Part shown: piece by piece, positions 47,685 through 57,600 of the stretch | How the letters are laid out: each line of letters starts with the position of its first letter | Position numbering within the stretch: position 1 is the stretch's first letter | Assembly (NCBI RefSeq): GCF_900103815.1 | Contig: NZ_FNHZ01000006.1 | Span: 1-64,000, forward strand | Direction: 5' to 3' | DNA length: 64,000 nucleotides | DNA from: Lachnospira pectinoschiza | GTDB lineage: Bacteria; Bacillota; Clostridia; Lachnospirales; Lachnospiraceae | Notes under the pieces: model-generated | The model's database searches: none | Seen by the model: the letters and a program-made list of their open reading frames with translations, nothing else | Told to the model about the DNA's origin: nothing | Program-made: the position numbers and the translations under genes

Positions 47685-48533
47685 ATGAGTTATTGGTTAA
47701 TATCGAGTTTTGTGCTGATTTTATCTATGATTCCTTTGGCAATTCACTATAAAAGAAAAAAGCTAAAGGCAAGAGAAGTGGTTTTAATCGCTATGATGTC
47801 AGCACTAAGCGTTGTGGCAAATTTAATATCAGCTTATACAATCCCACTGCACGCAGGAACCTCCCTAGTAATTCTATCTGGAATAGGACTTGGAGCAGAG
47901 GCAGGTTTCCTAGTTGGAGCCCTTGCAAGATTTGTATGTAATTTCTTTATGGGGCAGGGTATGTGGACACCTTGGCAAATGTTGGCATGGGGCCTTATTG
48001 GCGCCATATCAGGAATTGCCTTCTCAAAAGTTGAATTAATCGGACATTTTACAGATAAAAAGGAACTGCTAAAAAGCAATATTAATACGGGTTTAAGAGC
48101 AAGCCTAGAACCTCTTGTAATAATAATCTTTTCTGAATTAATAGGCTTTATAATCTATTTATTTACAAGAGATGAAGGGGAGAGTTTCTTTGGCTTTAGA
48201 CTTTATATCTTTGGACTAATTGGGATTCTAATCTATATCATAATTCATAAAAGAAAGATTCCTACAAATGTGGTGACTGTCAGTTTATTTACCTTTGTGG
48301 TGGTTTTTGTAATCTATGGCGGAATCATGAATTTTGCAGCTTTAATTACAAGCTCAACCTTTATAGGCGGGGGCAAATCTTATATCTCCCTTGAGAGCCT
48401 GAAACTTATGTATATTACTGGCGTCCCCTATGATTTAAGCCATGCCTTTGCAGCAAGTATTTGCTCCTTTTTAATGTGTGATGGGATAACTCAGAAACTA
48501 GAAAGAATAAAGATAAAGTACGGTATGTATTGA
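47685..48533 (+). CDS. ECF transporter S component, probably for corrinoid
   Basis: The 282-residue membrane protein starts 2 bases after the ATPase gene. It has an extra N-terminal helix (about 3-21), then the S-component core: AREVVLIAMMSALSVVANL with small residues for EcfT contact, TIPLHAGTSLVILSGIGLG, a conserved FMGQGMWTPWQMLAWGLIGA loop around 87-106, and further helices to residue 275. I recognise it as an ECF S component; assigning cobalamin (CbrT-like) rests on its neighbours, not on a diagnostic residue. Confidence 0.82.
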   Translation: MSYWLISSFVLILSMIPLAIHYKRKKLKAREVVLIAMMSALSVVANLISAYTIPLHAGTSLVILSGIGLGAEAGFLVGALARFVCNFFMGQGMWTPWQMLAWGLIGAISGIAFSKVELIGHFTDKKELLKSNINTGLRASLEPLVIIIFSELIGFIIYLFTRDEGESFFGFRLYIFGLIGILIYIIIHKRKIPTNVVTVSLFTFVVVFVIYGGIMNFAALITSSTFIGGGKSYISLESLKLMYITGVPYDLSHAFAASICSFLMCDGITQKLERIKIKYGMY

Positions 48534-48555
48534 TGTCGTATTTTTACAAAAAATA

Positions 48556-48610
48556 AGAGATAGATGAAATTAATTATAACTACTAGGATTAGTAAATTTC
48601 ATCTATCTCT
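48556..48610. terminator. Bidirectional terminator between the ECF operon and the alpha-domain gene
   Basis: AGAGATAGATGAAATT (48556-48571) and its complement (48595-48610) with TTTTATTTT on the plus strand and A/T tail on the minus strand. It serves both convergent transcripts. Confidence 0.82.
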
Positions 48611-48646
48611 TTTATTTTATCTATTCAAGTTTAAATCATAGTAATT

Positions 48647-49891
48647 CTACATAACTTTTGCGTTTTTCTTAGTTGTAACAACTAAAAGTACTGCTGAAGC
48701 TGCCATAAGAATTACGAAAACATTTGCCATAGAATTATCAGCTGCTTTTACATCTGAAGCACTAGTTTCTGATGTAGAAACAGTATCTTGATCAGCTGCA
48801 ACTTGGCTAGCTTCTACTGAATTAGCTGTAGCAGTTTCAGTTTCTGTGTTAGTATCTAGTGTTGCATCAACTAAATTTCCATACTGAAGATATGCAGCAA
48901 GACCAGTTAAGGCATCTCTTGAAGAGTAAATGCTATCATATCCAGAATATGTAAAAGCTCCAGTTGTTGTAGATGACTTAAAGTTTTCTACAAGAGCGTT
49001 ATACTTAATAGCTGCTGCAGTTGCATCACCATATTCTGAAAGGAATGCTAAAGAAAGAGCTGTTGAATCAGGATTTAGGGCACCCCATGAATAAACGGCA
49101 CCAGTTTCTGGATCTGTATAAATTGTTCCATCGCTTGTTGCTGTTGTAGATGTGTGTTTTGCTACAAGTGAATCAATAATTGCAGCAAATTCAGAGTTTG
49201 AGTTATAAAAATCTGTAAATCCGGATAAAACATTACCATCATTATCAGCAGAATAACCCCAGTAAACAACACCATTAGCGTCTGTAATAGCCATAAGGGC
49301 TGCATTTAAATTTGCATTAATAGTTTCATAATCAGCAAAATTAGCGCTATAGCTTTTAAGACAAGCATGTAATTCACTAATTAAGTATGGGTTTAAATAA
49401 TTGCTGTCTGAAAGATTAGCAACTGTAGTATCCTTTAAAGAATCATTAAATACAGTGTAGAGATTAACTCCATTAAAGTTACTTGCATTCTGACCTACAA
49501 TATTTACAAGTTCAATTAATTCTGCGTAATTAGCAGCATAGTAACCACTTGTGTTAGAGGCTTCGTTAAGTAAGCCACCCTCAGCAAATAAAGTCTTAGC
49601 TGTTTCAAGAAATGTTTCAATCTGACTTGTTACATCTAAACCAACCTGGTTTGCAAGAATTAAGTCTCTAGAAATTATTCTAAATTCAGAAGAACTTGAA
49701 ACATTAGTTAAAAGTGCGCTATCTTCTGAAAGTACGTAGCTAGCGGTTTCTTTAGCTAAACTAGTTACTTCTGATAGACTTGGTTGGCTTTCATTGATTG
49801 CTGCAAATGTAGTGCTAGCCTGATTAAAAACAAGGCCAAAAACTAGTAAAAGTCCAGCAATAAATGAAAGGCTACGTTTCATTTTTTTCAT
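48647..49891 (-). CDS. Surface protein with alpha-helical repeat domain, riboswitch-controlled (transcobalamin-alpha-like)
   Basis: The 414-residue protein has a signal peptide (about 1-31), a helical region of about 300 residues, a Thr/Ser/Ala/Glu linker (about 340-385) and a C-terminal membrane helix (about 389-408) with lysine tail. The helical region has (alpha/alpha)-barrel-like repeats: NPDSTALSLAFLSEYG followed by GAFTYSGYDSIYSSRDALTG, resembling prenyltransferase/terpene-cyclase repeats and the alpha domain of intrinsic factor. ADNS precedes the last helix without an LPXTG motif. A cobalamin riboswitch directly upstream supports corrinoid binding. ATG 49891 follows GGGAGG. Confidence 0.8.
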   Translation of the reverse strand: MKKMKRSLSFIAGLLLVFGLVFNQASTTFAAINESQPSLSEVTSLAKETASYVLSEDSALLTNVSSSSEFRIISRDLILANQVGLDVTSQIETFLETAKTLFAEGGLLNEASNTSGYYAANYAELIELVNIVGQNASNFNGVNLYTVFNDSLKDTTVANLSDSNYLNPYLISELHACLKSYSANFADYETINANLNAALMAITDANGVVYWGYSADNDGNVLSGFTDFYNSNSEFAAIIDSLVAKHTSTTATSDGTIYTDPETGAVYSWGALNPDSTALSLAFLSEYGDATAAAIKYNALVENFKSSTTTGAFTYSGYDSIYSSRDALTGLAAYLQYGNLVDATLDTNTETETATANSVEASQVAADQDTVSTSETSASDVKAADNSMANVFVILMAASAVLLVVTTKKNAKVM

Positions 49892-49919
49892 AAATTTCCT
49901 CCCGATGATTAATCATCTT

Positions 49920-50158
49920 AGTCTAAACCTCTCACCAGGCGACTTTTTGATTTGCTGGCAAATATCCTGACTTAATGCGTAACCATTTGATTAACCTTCC
50001 CAAGTAAAATTTCTAGTATAATTTTGAGGATAAATTTTAAAAAAGTACTCAGTGGATTTAGATCAAAGCAAGTAATTCAAGTAGTAATATCTATAATCAA
50101 ATGTAGCAAAATACAGTAGAGTGAGCTGTTACGGATTCTTACCGTATTCCTTGCGCGC
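49920..50158 (-). ncRNA. Cobalamin riboswitch
   Basis: Read on the minus strand: AAGGAATACGGTAAGAATCC, then GTAACAGCTCACTCTACTGTA (core with L5, near 50115-50150), CCACTG near 50050, GGGAAGG near 49999, and the hallmark AAGTCAGGATATTTGCC (near 49956-49973). CTCAC in L5 (50121-50125) is complementary to GTGAG (49931-49935) in a hairpin closed by AGTC/GACT (49920-49944), the expected L5-L13 kissing interaction. A GATGATTAATCATC palindrome follows next to the GGGAGG of the surface-protein gene, suggesting translational control. Confidence 0.88.
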
Positions 50159-50164
50159 AATCTA

Positions 50165-50193
50165 AGTTTACAGATATAGTTCTAGCAAGTCAA
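50165..50193 (-). promoter_or_regulatory. Promoter of the riboswitch transcript
   Basis: Minus strand TTGACT (50188-50193), 17-base spacer, TAAACT (50165-50170), placing the transcript start at the riboswitch 5' end. Confidence 0.72.
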
Positions 50194-50275
50194 TTAGAAA
50201 AACGCTTTATTATATTCTAAATATTAGATATAATACCATTAGGTTAGAATAGACCAAGAGGAGCATTAATATTTT

Positions 50276-51256
50276 ATGAATTATATAGTATTGGACCTTG
50301 AATGGAACCAAAGCGCTTCCGGAAAGGTTAATTCTTTAGCTCATATGCCCTTTGAAATCATAGAGATTGGCGCTGTAAAGCTAGATTCCAAGCTTAGATA
50401 CAAGGGTGAATGGCATAGAGTTATAAAACCAAGAGTATATACTAAGCTTCAATCCGCAGTAAGAAAGGTAATTCACTTGACTGAAGGCGATTTAGCTAAA
50501 GGTGATTTATTTGAAAATGCTATCACAGAATTTTTAGATTGGTGCGGTGATGATTATAGTTTTGCTATTTGGGGAAGTATGGATTTAACAGAGCTTCAAA
50601 GAAACATGAAACACTACGAAGTTCCGATTAATTTTCCAAGGCCCTTTATTTACCTAGATGTTCAAAAGCTTTATAGCTACATGTTTTTGAACGGAAAAGA
50701 CAAGGTAAATTTAAAGAGTGCCATTCAAGAATTAAAGATTAGAGAGACAGAAGAATATCATTCTGCATTATCAGATGCCCATTATACAGCGAAGGTCTTG
50801 CAAAGAATCGATTTAAATAAAGTAGGTCACTACACAAGTATTGATACTTACTTCATTCCTAACACACGTCGTGAAGAGATTTATCAGAATTATGGTGAAT
50901 ATGAAAAATATATCTCTAGAGGTTTTGACACTAGGGAACGCGCGGCTGATGATAGAATCGTAAGAGCTTGTAACTGCATTTATTGCGGTAAGCAGATGCG
51001 TCGTAAGATTAAGTGGTTTGCTACTAATTCAAAGGTTTATTATGGACTTTTTGAATGCCCAGATCACGGCCTTATTAAGGGAAGATTTAGAACAAAGCAA
51101 GCAGACAACGGCCAGTATTTTGTCATAAGAATTATGAAAAAAACGGACATGGCTGGGGCGCAAAAAATTAAAGATAAACAGACAAGAGAGCGTGAACACA
51201 AGCGTCTTAAAAGACAAGCAGAAAGAAGAAATGCTAGAAAAAAAGCTGAGAATTAA
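50276..51256 (+). CDS. DEDDh 3'-5' exonuclease with zinc-ribbon-like tail
   Basis: The 326-residue protein has an RNase T/ERI1-like exonuclease domain (about 1-185): DLEWNQ at residues 7-12 supplies the first Asp/Glu, WGSMDL near 99-104 the second Asp, and HSALSDAHYTAKVL near 162-175 the His and last Asp. After it come CNCIYCGKQM (about 233-242) and FECPDHG (about 263-269), which look like a zinc ribbon, then a strongly basic tail. RNA or DNA trimming is expected; the substrate is unknown. The stop codon lies within the terminator hairpin. Confidence 0.83.
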   Translation: MNYIVLDLEWNQSASGKVNSLAHMPFEIIEIGAVKLDSKLRYKGEWHRVIKPRVYTKLQSAVRKVIHLTEGDLAKGDLFENAITEFLDWCGDDYSFAIWGSMDLTELQRNMKHYEVPINFPRPFIYLDVQKLYSYMFLNGKDKVNLKSAIQELKIRETEEYHSALSDAHYTAKVLQRIDLNKVGHYTSIDTYFIPNTRREEIYQNYGEYEKYISRGFDTRERAADDRIVRACNCIYCGKQMRRKIKWFATNSKVYYGLFECPDHGLIKGRFRTKQADNGQYFVIRIMKKTDMAGAQKIKDKQTREREHKRLKRQAERRNARKKAEN

Positions 51257-51273
51257 TATTAATTCTCAGCTTT
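51242..51273. terminator. Bidirectional terminator overlapping the exonuclease stop codon
   Basis: A perfect 32-bp palindrome with arms beginning AAAGCTGAGAATTAAT; T-rich on both sides. The exonuclease TAA is at 51254-51256. Confidence 0.85.
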
Positions 51274-51315
51274 CTTTTATTTAGATTAAATGTCACATTT
51301 TTACAAAAACAAATC

Positions 51316-52284
51316 TTAAACAAGGGCATAGATTACTGCAAGTCCAATGATTAACTGAATAATTACAAATCTAATAACCACCTGTGTATCTGACCATTCC
51401 TTGTTCTTTCTCATATGGTCATGGATTGGTGTTCTAATATTCTTCATAAAGTTCTTAGTCTTAAATACTCTCATGATTGTAAGTTTAACAAGACCAAGGC
51501 CGCCATCAATAATAAGCATAAGTGCCATTAAGATAAATAAGAATGGACTGTGTAGCTTTAAGAATGTAATGGCAATAAAGATACCAATGGCTCTTGAACC
51601 GGCATCCCCCATAAGTAACTGACTTGGAGATGCATTAAACCAAAGGTAAGCAAGTAAGCAAACTACCATAAGCATAACGATATGTCTGTACTGCACTTCA
51701 GAACTAGCTATTTCGTGGAATAAGACATAAGTTGTTGTAAGTGTAATGATTGAAAGTGAAGCACATAAACCATCTACACCATCAGAGCAGTTAGTAACAT
51801 TAATACTTGCCCAGATTAAAACAATAATTAAGATGCCATAGACAATTGGATTAAGTGTAATTGTCTTATCAAATAATGCAAGGTTAAAAGTGTTAGGGTT
51901 AAAGTGTAGGAAAGTTACTGCAGCTACAATTGAAATAGCTAAATCAATAAGGCCCTTCTTTAATTCACCCCAAGGCTTTGATGAAGCATCATCAAAATAA
52001 CCTGAAAGCATCTCTAAAATAATTAATACTAAGTAAATGCAAAGCTCAGTATTTACCTTAACGAAAAACAAAGTCGAAATTGTGAAGGTAAGGATAAATA
52101 CAAGACCTGCGCCTCGTGGCTTACCAACAGACTTTGAACCATTTATAGCAAAGGCTCTACCAGCATCTCGAGGTAGGACTCTCTTTGCAAGTGAAATTGA
52201 AACAAATGTTAATGCAAATGCGAAAATAACGCCTAAAAGTGTAATCCACTTAAAGTAGTCATCGCCAAGTAAATATATAAACAT
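51316..52284 (-). CDS. MraY/WecA-type polyprenyl-phosphate glycosyltransferase
   Basis: The 322-residue membrane protein has about ten helices and the signature motifs of undecaprenyl-phosphate sugar-1-phosphate transferases: KPRGAG near 53, SGYFDDASSKPWGE near 93, NCSDGVDGL near 164-172 and LLMGDAGSRAIG near 223. The late PIHDHMRKNKEWSDTQVVIRF matches the MraY-type PxHHH...E..VV.RF motif, with the middle His replaced by Asp. It could make lipid I or start a wall-polymer/glycan. It is a single gene, away from the mur/dcw cluster, so a second MraY homologue is plausible. Confidence 0.8.
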   Translation of the reverse strand: MFIYLLGDDYFKWITLLGVIFAFALTFVSISLAKRVLPRDAGRAFAINGSKSVGKPRGAGLVFILTFTISTLFFVKVNTELCIYLVLIILEMLSGYFDDASSKPWGELKKGLIDLAISIVAAVTFLHFNPNTFNLALFDKTITLNPIVYGILIIVLIWASINVTNCSDGVDGLCASLSIITLTTTYVLFHEIASSEVQYRHIVMLMVVCLLAYLWFNASPSQLLMGDAGSRAIGIFIAITFLKLHSPFLFILMALMLIIDGGLGLVKLTIMRVFKTKNFMKNIRTPIHDHMRKNKEWSDTQVVIRFVIIQLIIGLAVIYALV

Positions 52285-52522
52285 AATGGCCTCCCATAAG
52301 TTTTCTAACTGGTTAAAATTTTTTCACGCGTAAGTATATCACAAAGCTAGAAAAAGGGCAAAAAAATAATGACCTAAAGTCAAAAATAATTAGTAATTAT
52401 AATTAAAATATGGTAAACTAAAAAAAGTAAAAAACGTTTAGTTATTTACACAGGGGAAATATGTAATTAACTATAGAGGAAAAAGGTTAATTACGGATAG
52501 AAATTAAGAGGTGTTTAGGAAA

Positions 52523-54529
52523 ATGAGTAAGGCTAGAAATACTAATAGCAAGAATAATAGCAAGAATAATAGCAAGACTGTTATTAAAACGAGTACAATT
52601 CCAGATTTCAAGGACTTAGAATTTACTGAGGTAGATGCTTATCTTTTTGGAAATGGAACACATTATGAAATTTATAATAAGATGGGCGCTCATCTTTGTA
52701 CTAAAGATGGAAAAGAGGGCGTTTATTTTGTTGTTTGGGCTCCAAGAGCTAGAGAAGTCTATGTTGTAGGCGATTTCAATGAATGGAATGCTTACGGTTA
52801 TGATATGAAGAAGATATCTGACGGAGGCGTTTACGATTTATTTATTGAAGGCGCTAAGGAAAATCAATTATATAAGTTCTTAATTATAACTCAAGAAGGA
52901 AAGGCTCTTTATAAGGCTGATCCATACGCTAATGCAGCAGAATTAAGACCTGCAACAGCATCTAAGATTACCAATTTAAACAATTTCACATGGAAAGATA
53001 GCAAGTGGATTGAAGAGAAGAAGAAGGAAGACCATTTAAAGGTTCCGATGTCAATCTATGAGTGTCATATTGGTTCATGGAAGAAGAAGGTAGAAGATTC
53101 AGATGATGGTTTCTTTAATTATAGAGAGATTGCACCTGAACTTGCAGAATATGTATCAAGCATGGGCTATACTCACATTGAGCTTATGGGTATTGCTGAG
53201 TATCCTTTTGATGGTTCATGGGGTTATCAGGTAACTGGTTACTATGCACCAACAGCAAGATACGGCAATCCTGAAGACTTTATGTATTTTGTAGATTACA
53301 TGCATAAAAAGAAGATTGGTGTAATCCTTGACTGGGTTCCAGCACATTTTCCAAAAGATGCCCATGGCCTTGCAAAGTTTGATGGCAGCTGCGTTTACGA
53401 GTATGCTGACCCAAGAAAGGGAGAGCATCCTGACTGGGGTACATTAGTTTTTGATTATGAGAAAAATGAAGTCTCTAACTTCCTTATAGCAAATGGCCTT
53501 TACTGGGTTGATAAGTTCCACGTGGATGGACTTAGAGTTGATGCCGTTGCTTCTATGTTATACCTTGATTATGGTAGAACAGATGGAAATTGGATTCCTA
53601 ATAAATATGGTGATAATGGAAACCTTGAAGCTATGAGCTTCTTAAAGCACTTTAATAGCATGCTTAGAAAGAGATTCCCACAGGCAATTTCTATTGCTGA
53701 GGAGTCTACAGCTTGGCCAATGGTTTCAGGTGATCCAGATAATGGTGAGTGTCTAGGCTTTACCTTTAAGTGGAACATGGGTTGGATGCATGATTTCACA
53801 GAGTATATGAAGCTTGATCCTTACTTTAGAAAGTTTAATCACGGCAGAATTACATTTTCATTAATGTATGCATATAGCGAGAACTTCATATTAGTATTGT
53901 CTCACGACGAGGTAGTTCACCTTAAGTGCTCAATGCTTGGAAAGATGCCAGGAGACAGGGAAGACAAGTTTGCAAATCTTAAGCTTGCCTATGCTTATAT
54001 GGCTGGACATCCAGGAAAGAAGCTACTTTTCATGGGTCAGGAATTTGGCCAGTGGAATGAGTGGAGCGAGAAGAAGTCTCTTGACTGGTACTTGCTTGAT
54101 GATGAGTCTCACAAGGATATGCAGGAATTTACAGCAAAATGTATGAACCTATATAAGAAATATCCAGCCCTTTACGAGACTGACTATGATGATAAGGGCT
54201 TTAGATGGATTAATGCTAACGACAAGGACAACAGCGTTTTATCTTTCATTAGAGTTAGTCCTAATAAGAAGAAAAATTTACTCTTCGTACTTAACTTTAC
54301 ACCAATTGAGCGTCCATCCTTTAGAGTGGGTACACCAATTGCTGGCAAGTATAAATTAGTACTTGGAAATGATGAGGAAAATATGAAAAAAACAATTTCT
54401 TCAGTTGAGGGAAATTGCGATGGATATGATAACTCACTCCTTGTAGACCTTGATAAATACGGCATTAACGTCTATGAATTTGACGGCGATGTTAGCAAGG
54501 TTCTACCAACTAAGATAGATAATAAATAA
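52523..54529 (+). CDS. glgB: 1,4-alpha-glucan branching enzyme
   Basis: The 668-residue GH13 enzyme adds alpha-1,6 branches to glycogen. It has an Asn/Ser/Lys repeat N-terminus (NSKNNSKNNSK), a CBM48 domain (about 55-150), and the catalytic barrel with DGLRVDAVASMLYLDYGR (nucleophile Asp, about 335), SIAEESTAWP (acid Glu, about 395) and LSHDEVVHLKCSMLGKMPGD. Start 52523 is preferred over GTG 52511, which overlaps the AGAGG site. No other glg gene is nearby. It ends at a terminator hairpin shared with the next gene's leader. Confidence 0.94.
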   Translation: MSKARNTNSKNNSKNNSKTVIKTSTIPDFKDLEFTEVDAYLFGNGTHYEIYNKMGAHLCTKDGKEGVYFVVWAPRAREVYVVGDFNEWNAYGYDMKKISDGGVYDLFIEGAKENQLYKFLIITQEGKALYKADPYANAAELRPATASKITNLNNFTWKDSKWIEEKKKEDHLKVPMSIYECHIGSWKKKVEDSDDGFFNYREIAPELAEYVSSMGYTHIELMGIAEYPFDGSWGYQVTGYYAPTARYGNPEDFMYFVDYMHKKKIGVILDWVPAHFPKDAHGLAKFDGSCVYEYADPRKGEHPDWGTLVFDYEKNEVSNFLIANGLYWVDKFHVDGLRVDAVASMLYLDYGRTDGNWIPNKYGDNGNLEAMSFLKHFNSMLRKRFPQAISIAEESTAWPMVSGDPDNGECLGFTFKWNMGWMHDFTEYMKLDPYFRKFNHGRITFSLMYAYSENFILVLSHDEVVHLKCSMLGKMPGDREDKFANLKLAYAYMAGHPGKKLLFMGQEFGQWNEWSEKKSLDWYLLDDESHKDMQEFTAKCMNLYKKYPALYETDYDDKGFRWINANDKDNSVLSFIRVSPNKKKNLLFVLNFTPIERPSFRVGTPIAGKYKLVLGNDEENMKKTISSVEGNCDGYDNSLLVDLDKYGINVYEFDGDVSKVLPTKIDNK

Positions 54530-54549
54530 AAAACATTAACTTATATTTT

Positions 54550-54609
54550 AACTCCTTACTTCCGATAATAATCATAGAGATGATTATGTTGGCAAGTAAG
54601 GAGTTTTTT
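54550..54609 (+). terminator. Terminator hairpin of glgB containing the next gene's ribosome-binding site
   Basis: AACTCCTTACTT (54550-54561) pairs exactly with AAGTAAGGAGTT (54594-54605), with further pairing inside (ATAATCAT/ATGATTAT), and six T follow. The 3' arm includes AAGGAG (54598-54603), the only ribosome-binding site for the gene starting at 54612. Confidence 0.85.
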
Positions 54610-54611
54610 AT

Positions 54612-57600
54612 ATGGCATTAGTTATTGATGGAAGCAATTTTGTAAAAAACGAAATTAAGGAAAACAGTCCTTCTATAAATATATTAAATAAAACCCTAGA
54701 TAACACGGCAGGTGTGAAAGACACATTTGCCGCTGTTGTCGTGTCTAAGGGGGAGAAGAAGATTTCAAGCTCCTATGATGACTTATTAAAGGAAGCTGAT
54801 GATGTAAAGTCTCAGATTATGCAAAGTGCTACAGATGCTAAGATTGGTCTAAATGCCCTTATGAAGAAGCTATCAGGAAGTGAAGCAGTAGAGCTTGGAG
54901 AGGATGGTTATAACCTTACAGATAGCTCTAAAGAAGAGATGCTAAGCATAATTGATAAGATTAGAGTTGAGCTTTCTATGCATTGTAAAAACTATAGGGC
55001 ATATGGCACTGGAGTTAGTCAGGAGGCTATTGAAAATGCTACAGGCTCGAAGGTCTTAGCCAATAAAATCGAAGATAAATTACAAGGTCTTGGTGTGCAA
55101 TTAGAGGAAGAGGATCTAAACACAATCCAGGAAAATTTGAATAAATTGGACAAATTAGAAGAACTCTCAAGTTCTGCAAAACTCTATATTGTAGAGAATA
55201 ATCTATCTGCATCTATTAAGGATTTATATACAGCAGAGTTTGCCACAAGCACAAGCGCTAATAGACAAAGTCAGATAAGTGAAGCGGATTTAGATAGCAT
55301 GAAACCACAGTTAGTGCGCCTAGTACAGGAGTCTGGCTGTGATGATTTATCAGCGGCTTTTGAAAATGCAAAGACACTTTTACGCAGTGACATTGCCGTA
55401 ACTTCAGAAAATCTTGAAAAGCTAGAGGCTCTAGATTCTTTGAATATTTCGGACATGAAATCTATGCTCGGAAAGGCCTCAGTAATTGATAAAATGCTAG
55501 AAAATAAGCTGATTTCAAGGGGTTTAGCTGAGATAGATTTAACTAGCAAATTTTCAAAATTAGAAACTGTAGCTGAAAGCTTTGAAGTTGTAAATGACGC
55601 TAGCTATAGTGAAGTTGAAAGCTTGATATCTAGAAATAGAGAATTAACTATTGAAAACCTTAAGCAGGAGATTAGTAAGAATTCTTATATAGATGCTGAG
55701 CCAGAAGATAACTATGAGAAAGATTTAGAAGTTCTAGCTGATTTCCAGCTAGAAGATGAAATAGATTTTAGAACAAATGAGACAAATAAGGCGTATGTAA
55801 CTTTACTTGAAACTAGAATTCTTATGAGTGTTAGTGCAAGGTCTTTCCTTATAAATAACGCAGATAAGATCATGACTACACCTATTTCTAAATTAAATGA
55901 AGAGCTCTATAAAAATGTCACAACAGCAAGCAATAACATACTTGCTACAGACCTTGATAGGGAGAGTTTGACTAGCTTAGTGGAAACAGAAATGGCCTTA
56001 GAAGAGATAAAGGAATCTCCGATATACATTTTCAATAAGATGCTTAATACTAATAGTCAGATTCAGACCATGACTCTTTCTTACACTGCAAGTCTTGCGG
56101 GCCAGCTAAAGAAGAGCTTTGACAGATACAATAATACTGTGGAAACTGTGGGAACACAGATTAGAGCTGATCTTGGAGACTCTATAGTTAAGGCGGTTAA
56201 TAATAGTGCCGAGAGTCTTATGGATAGCCTTGGCCTAGATTATAATCAGGCTAACAAAGACGCCATTAGAATACTTGCCCTTAATGGCATGGAGGAGACT
56301 AAGGAAAATGTAGACAAGATTAAGGAGGTCAACGAGACCCTTAAAAATCTTATTAATAATATGAAGCCAGAGACTGTCCTAAAGATGATTAGAGAGGGCA
56401 TTAATCCAATGGATGCGGATATTAATGACCTTAATAAGTTCTTAATTTTAGAGAATGACGGGGCAAGTCTATTAAATGAAGAGAAGTTTTCTAAGTTTTT
56501 GTATAAATTAGACCAGACAGATAATATTACAAAGTCCGAGAGAAAGATGTTTATAGGTATTTATCAGATGATGAACATCTTTACTCGTGATGCAGGTGAA
56601 TCTGTGGGCAGGTTAATTAAGCAGGGTAGCTCTGTAACCATGTCTAATTTAATGACAGCTTATGAAAGCAGGAAGCATGCAGGTATTGACGAACTTGTAG
56701 TTGAGGATACTGGCTTGGCAGAGGTTTCTGGTGAGGTTAATTATTACACTTCTCTATTTATGAATAGCGAGAAACTAATTACTCCTAATACTCTTAAGAA
56801 GGTAGATGATAAGTATGGAATCTTAAGTGAAGGGGTGGAGGATTTTGTTAATGACTTAAATAGTGAGTATGACCCAGAACTAGAAAGACAGCTAGATTAC
56901 CGATATGTAAGGGAGTTAACAGATGCCACTAATTTAGAGGATGGAAGCGCAGAAGATAGGCTTTATGAAGAATTGAAAGAAAACGACATGGCAGTAAATA
57001 TTGGTAACATAAAAGCTGTCAGTGAGTTTATGCAGTCTTCTAATATTAGTTTGGCAACTTATGAGAACTACAAGTTTGATAAGAATAATAAAATTGATAA
57101 TCTTGAAAATGTTATTGAAAAAATCGGACATGAACCAGACTTATCAAATTATATTTCTGAACTTGTAGATACTAGTAAGGAAGAACTTGAAGCTTTAATA
57201 GAAGGAAGATTAACAGATATAAACAATCCAATTGATGCTTCTGATTCTATGCGTAATTTGGCAGCAGATTCAACTATTGATGATCTTGATTACCAGTTGT
57301 TTGATATGTATAGAAAGTCCACAAGACAGTTTAATTATATTGCTAATAGAGCTAAAGAAAGAGACTACAAAATCCCCTATATGACTGAAGAAGGCCTAGG
57401 AATTATGAATGTGAGCCTTGTTAGTGAGGAGGAAGTATCTAGTCTTTCAATTAAATTAAACAGCAAAACTTATGGCAGCAGTGAGCTTAATTTAGAAGTT
57501 AATGACTTATCTGTAAATTTATCTCTTAGCATTGAAAACAGCGACCAGGCATTAGAAACTTTAAAGTCTGATCTAGAAGCTGTATTAAGAAATCAGCATG

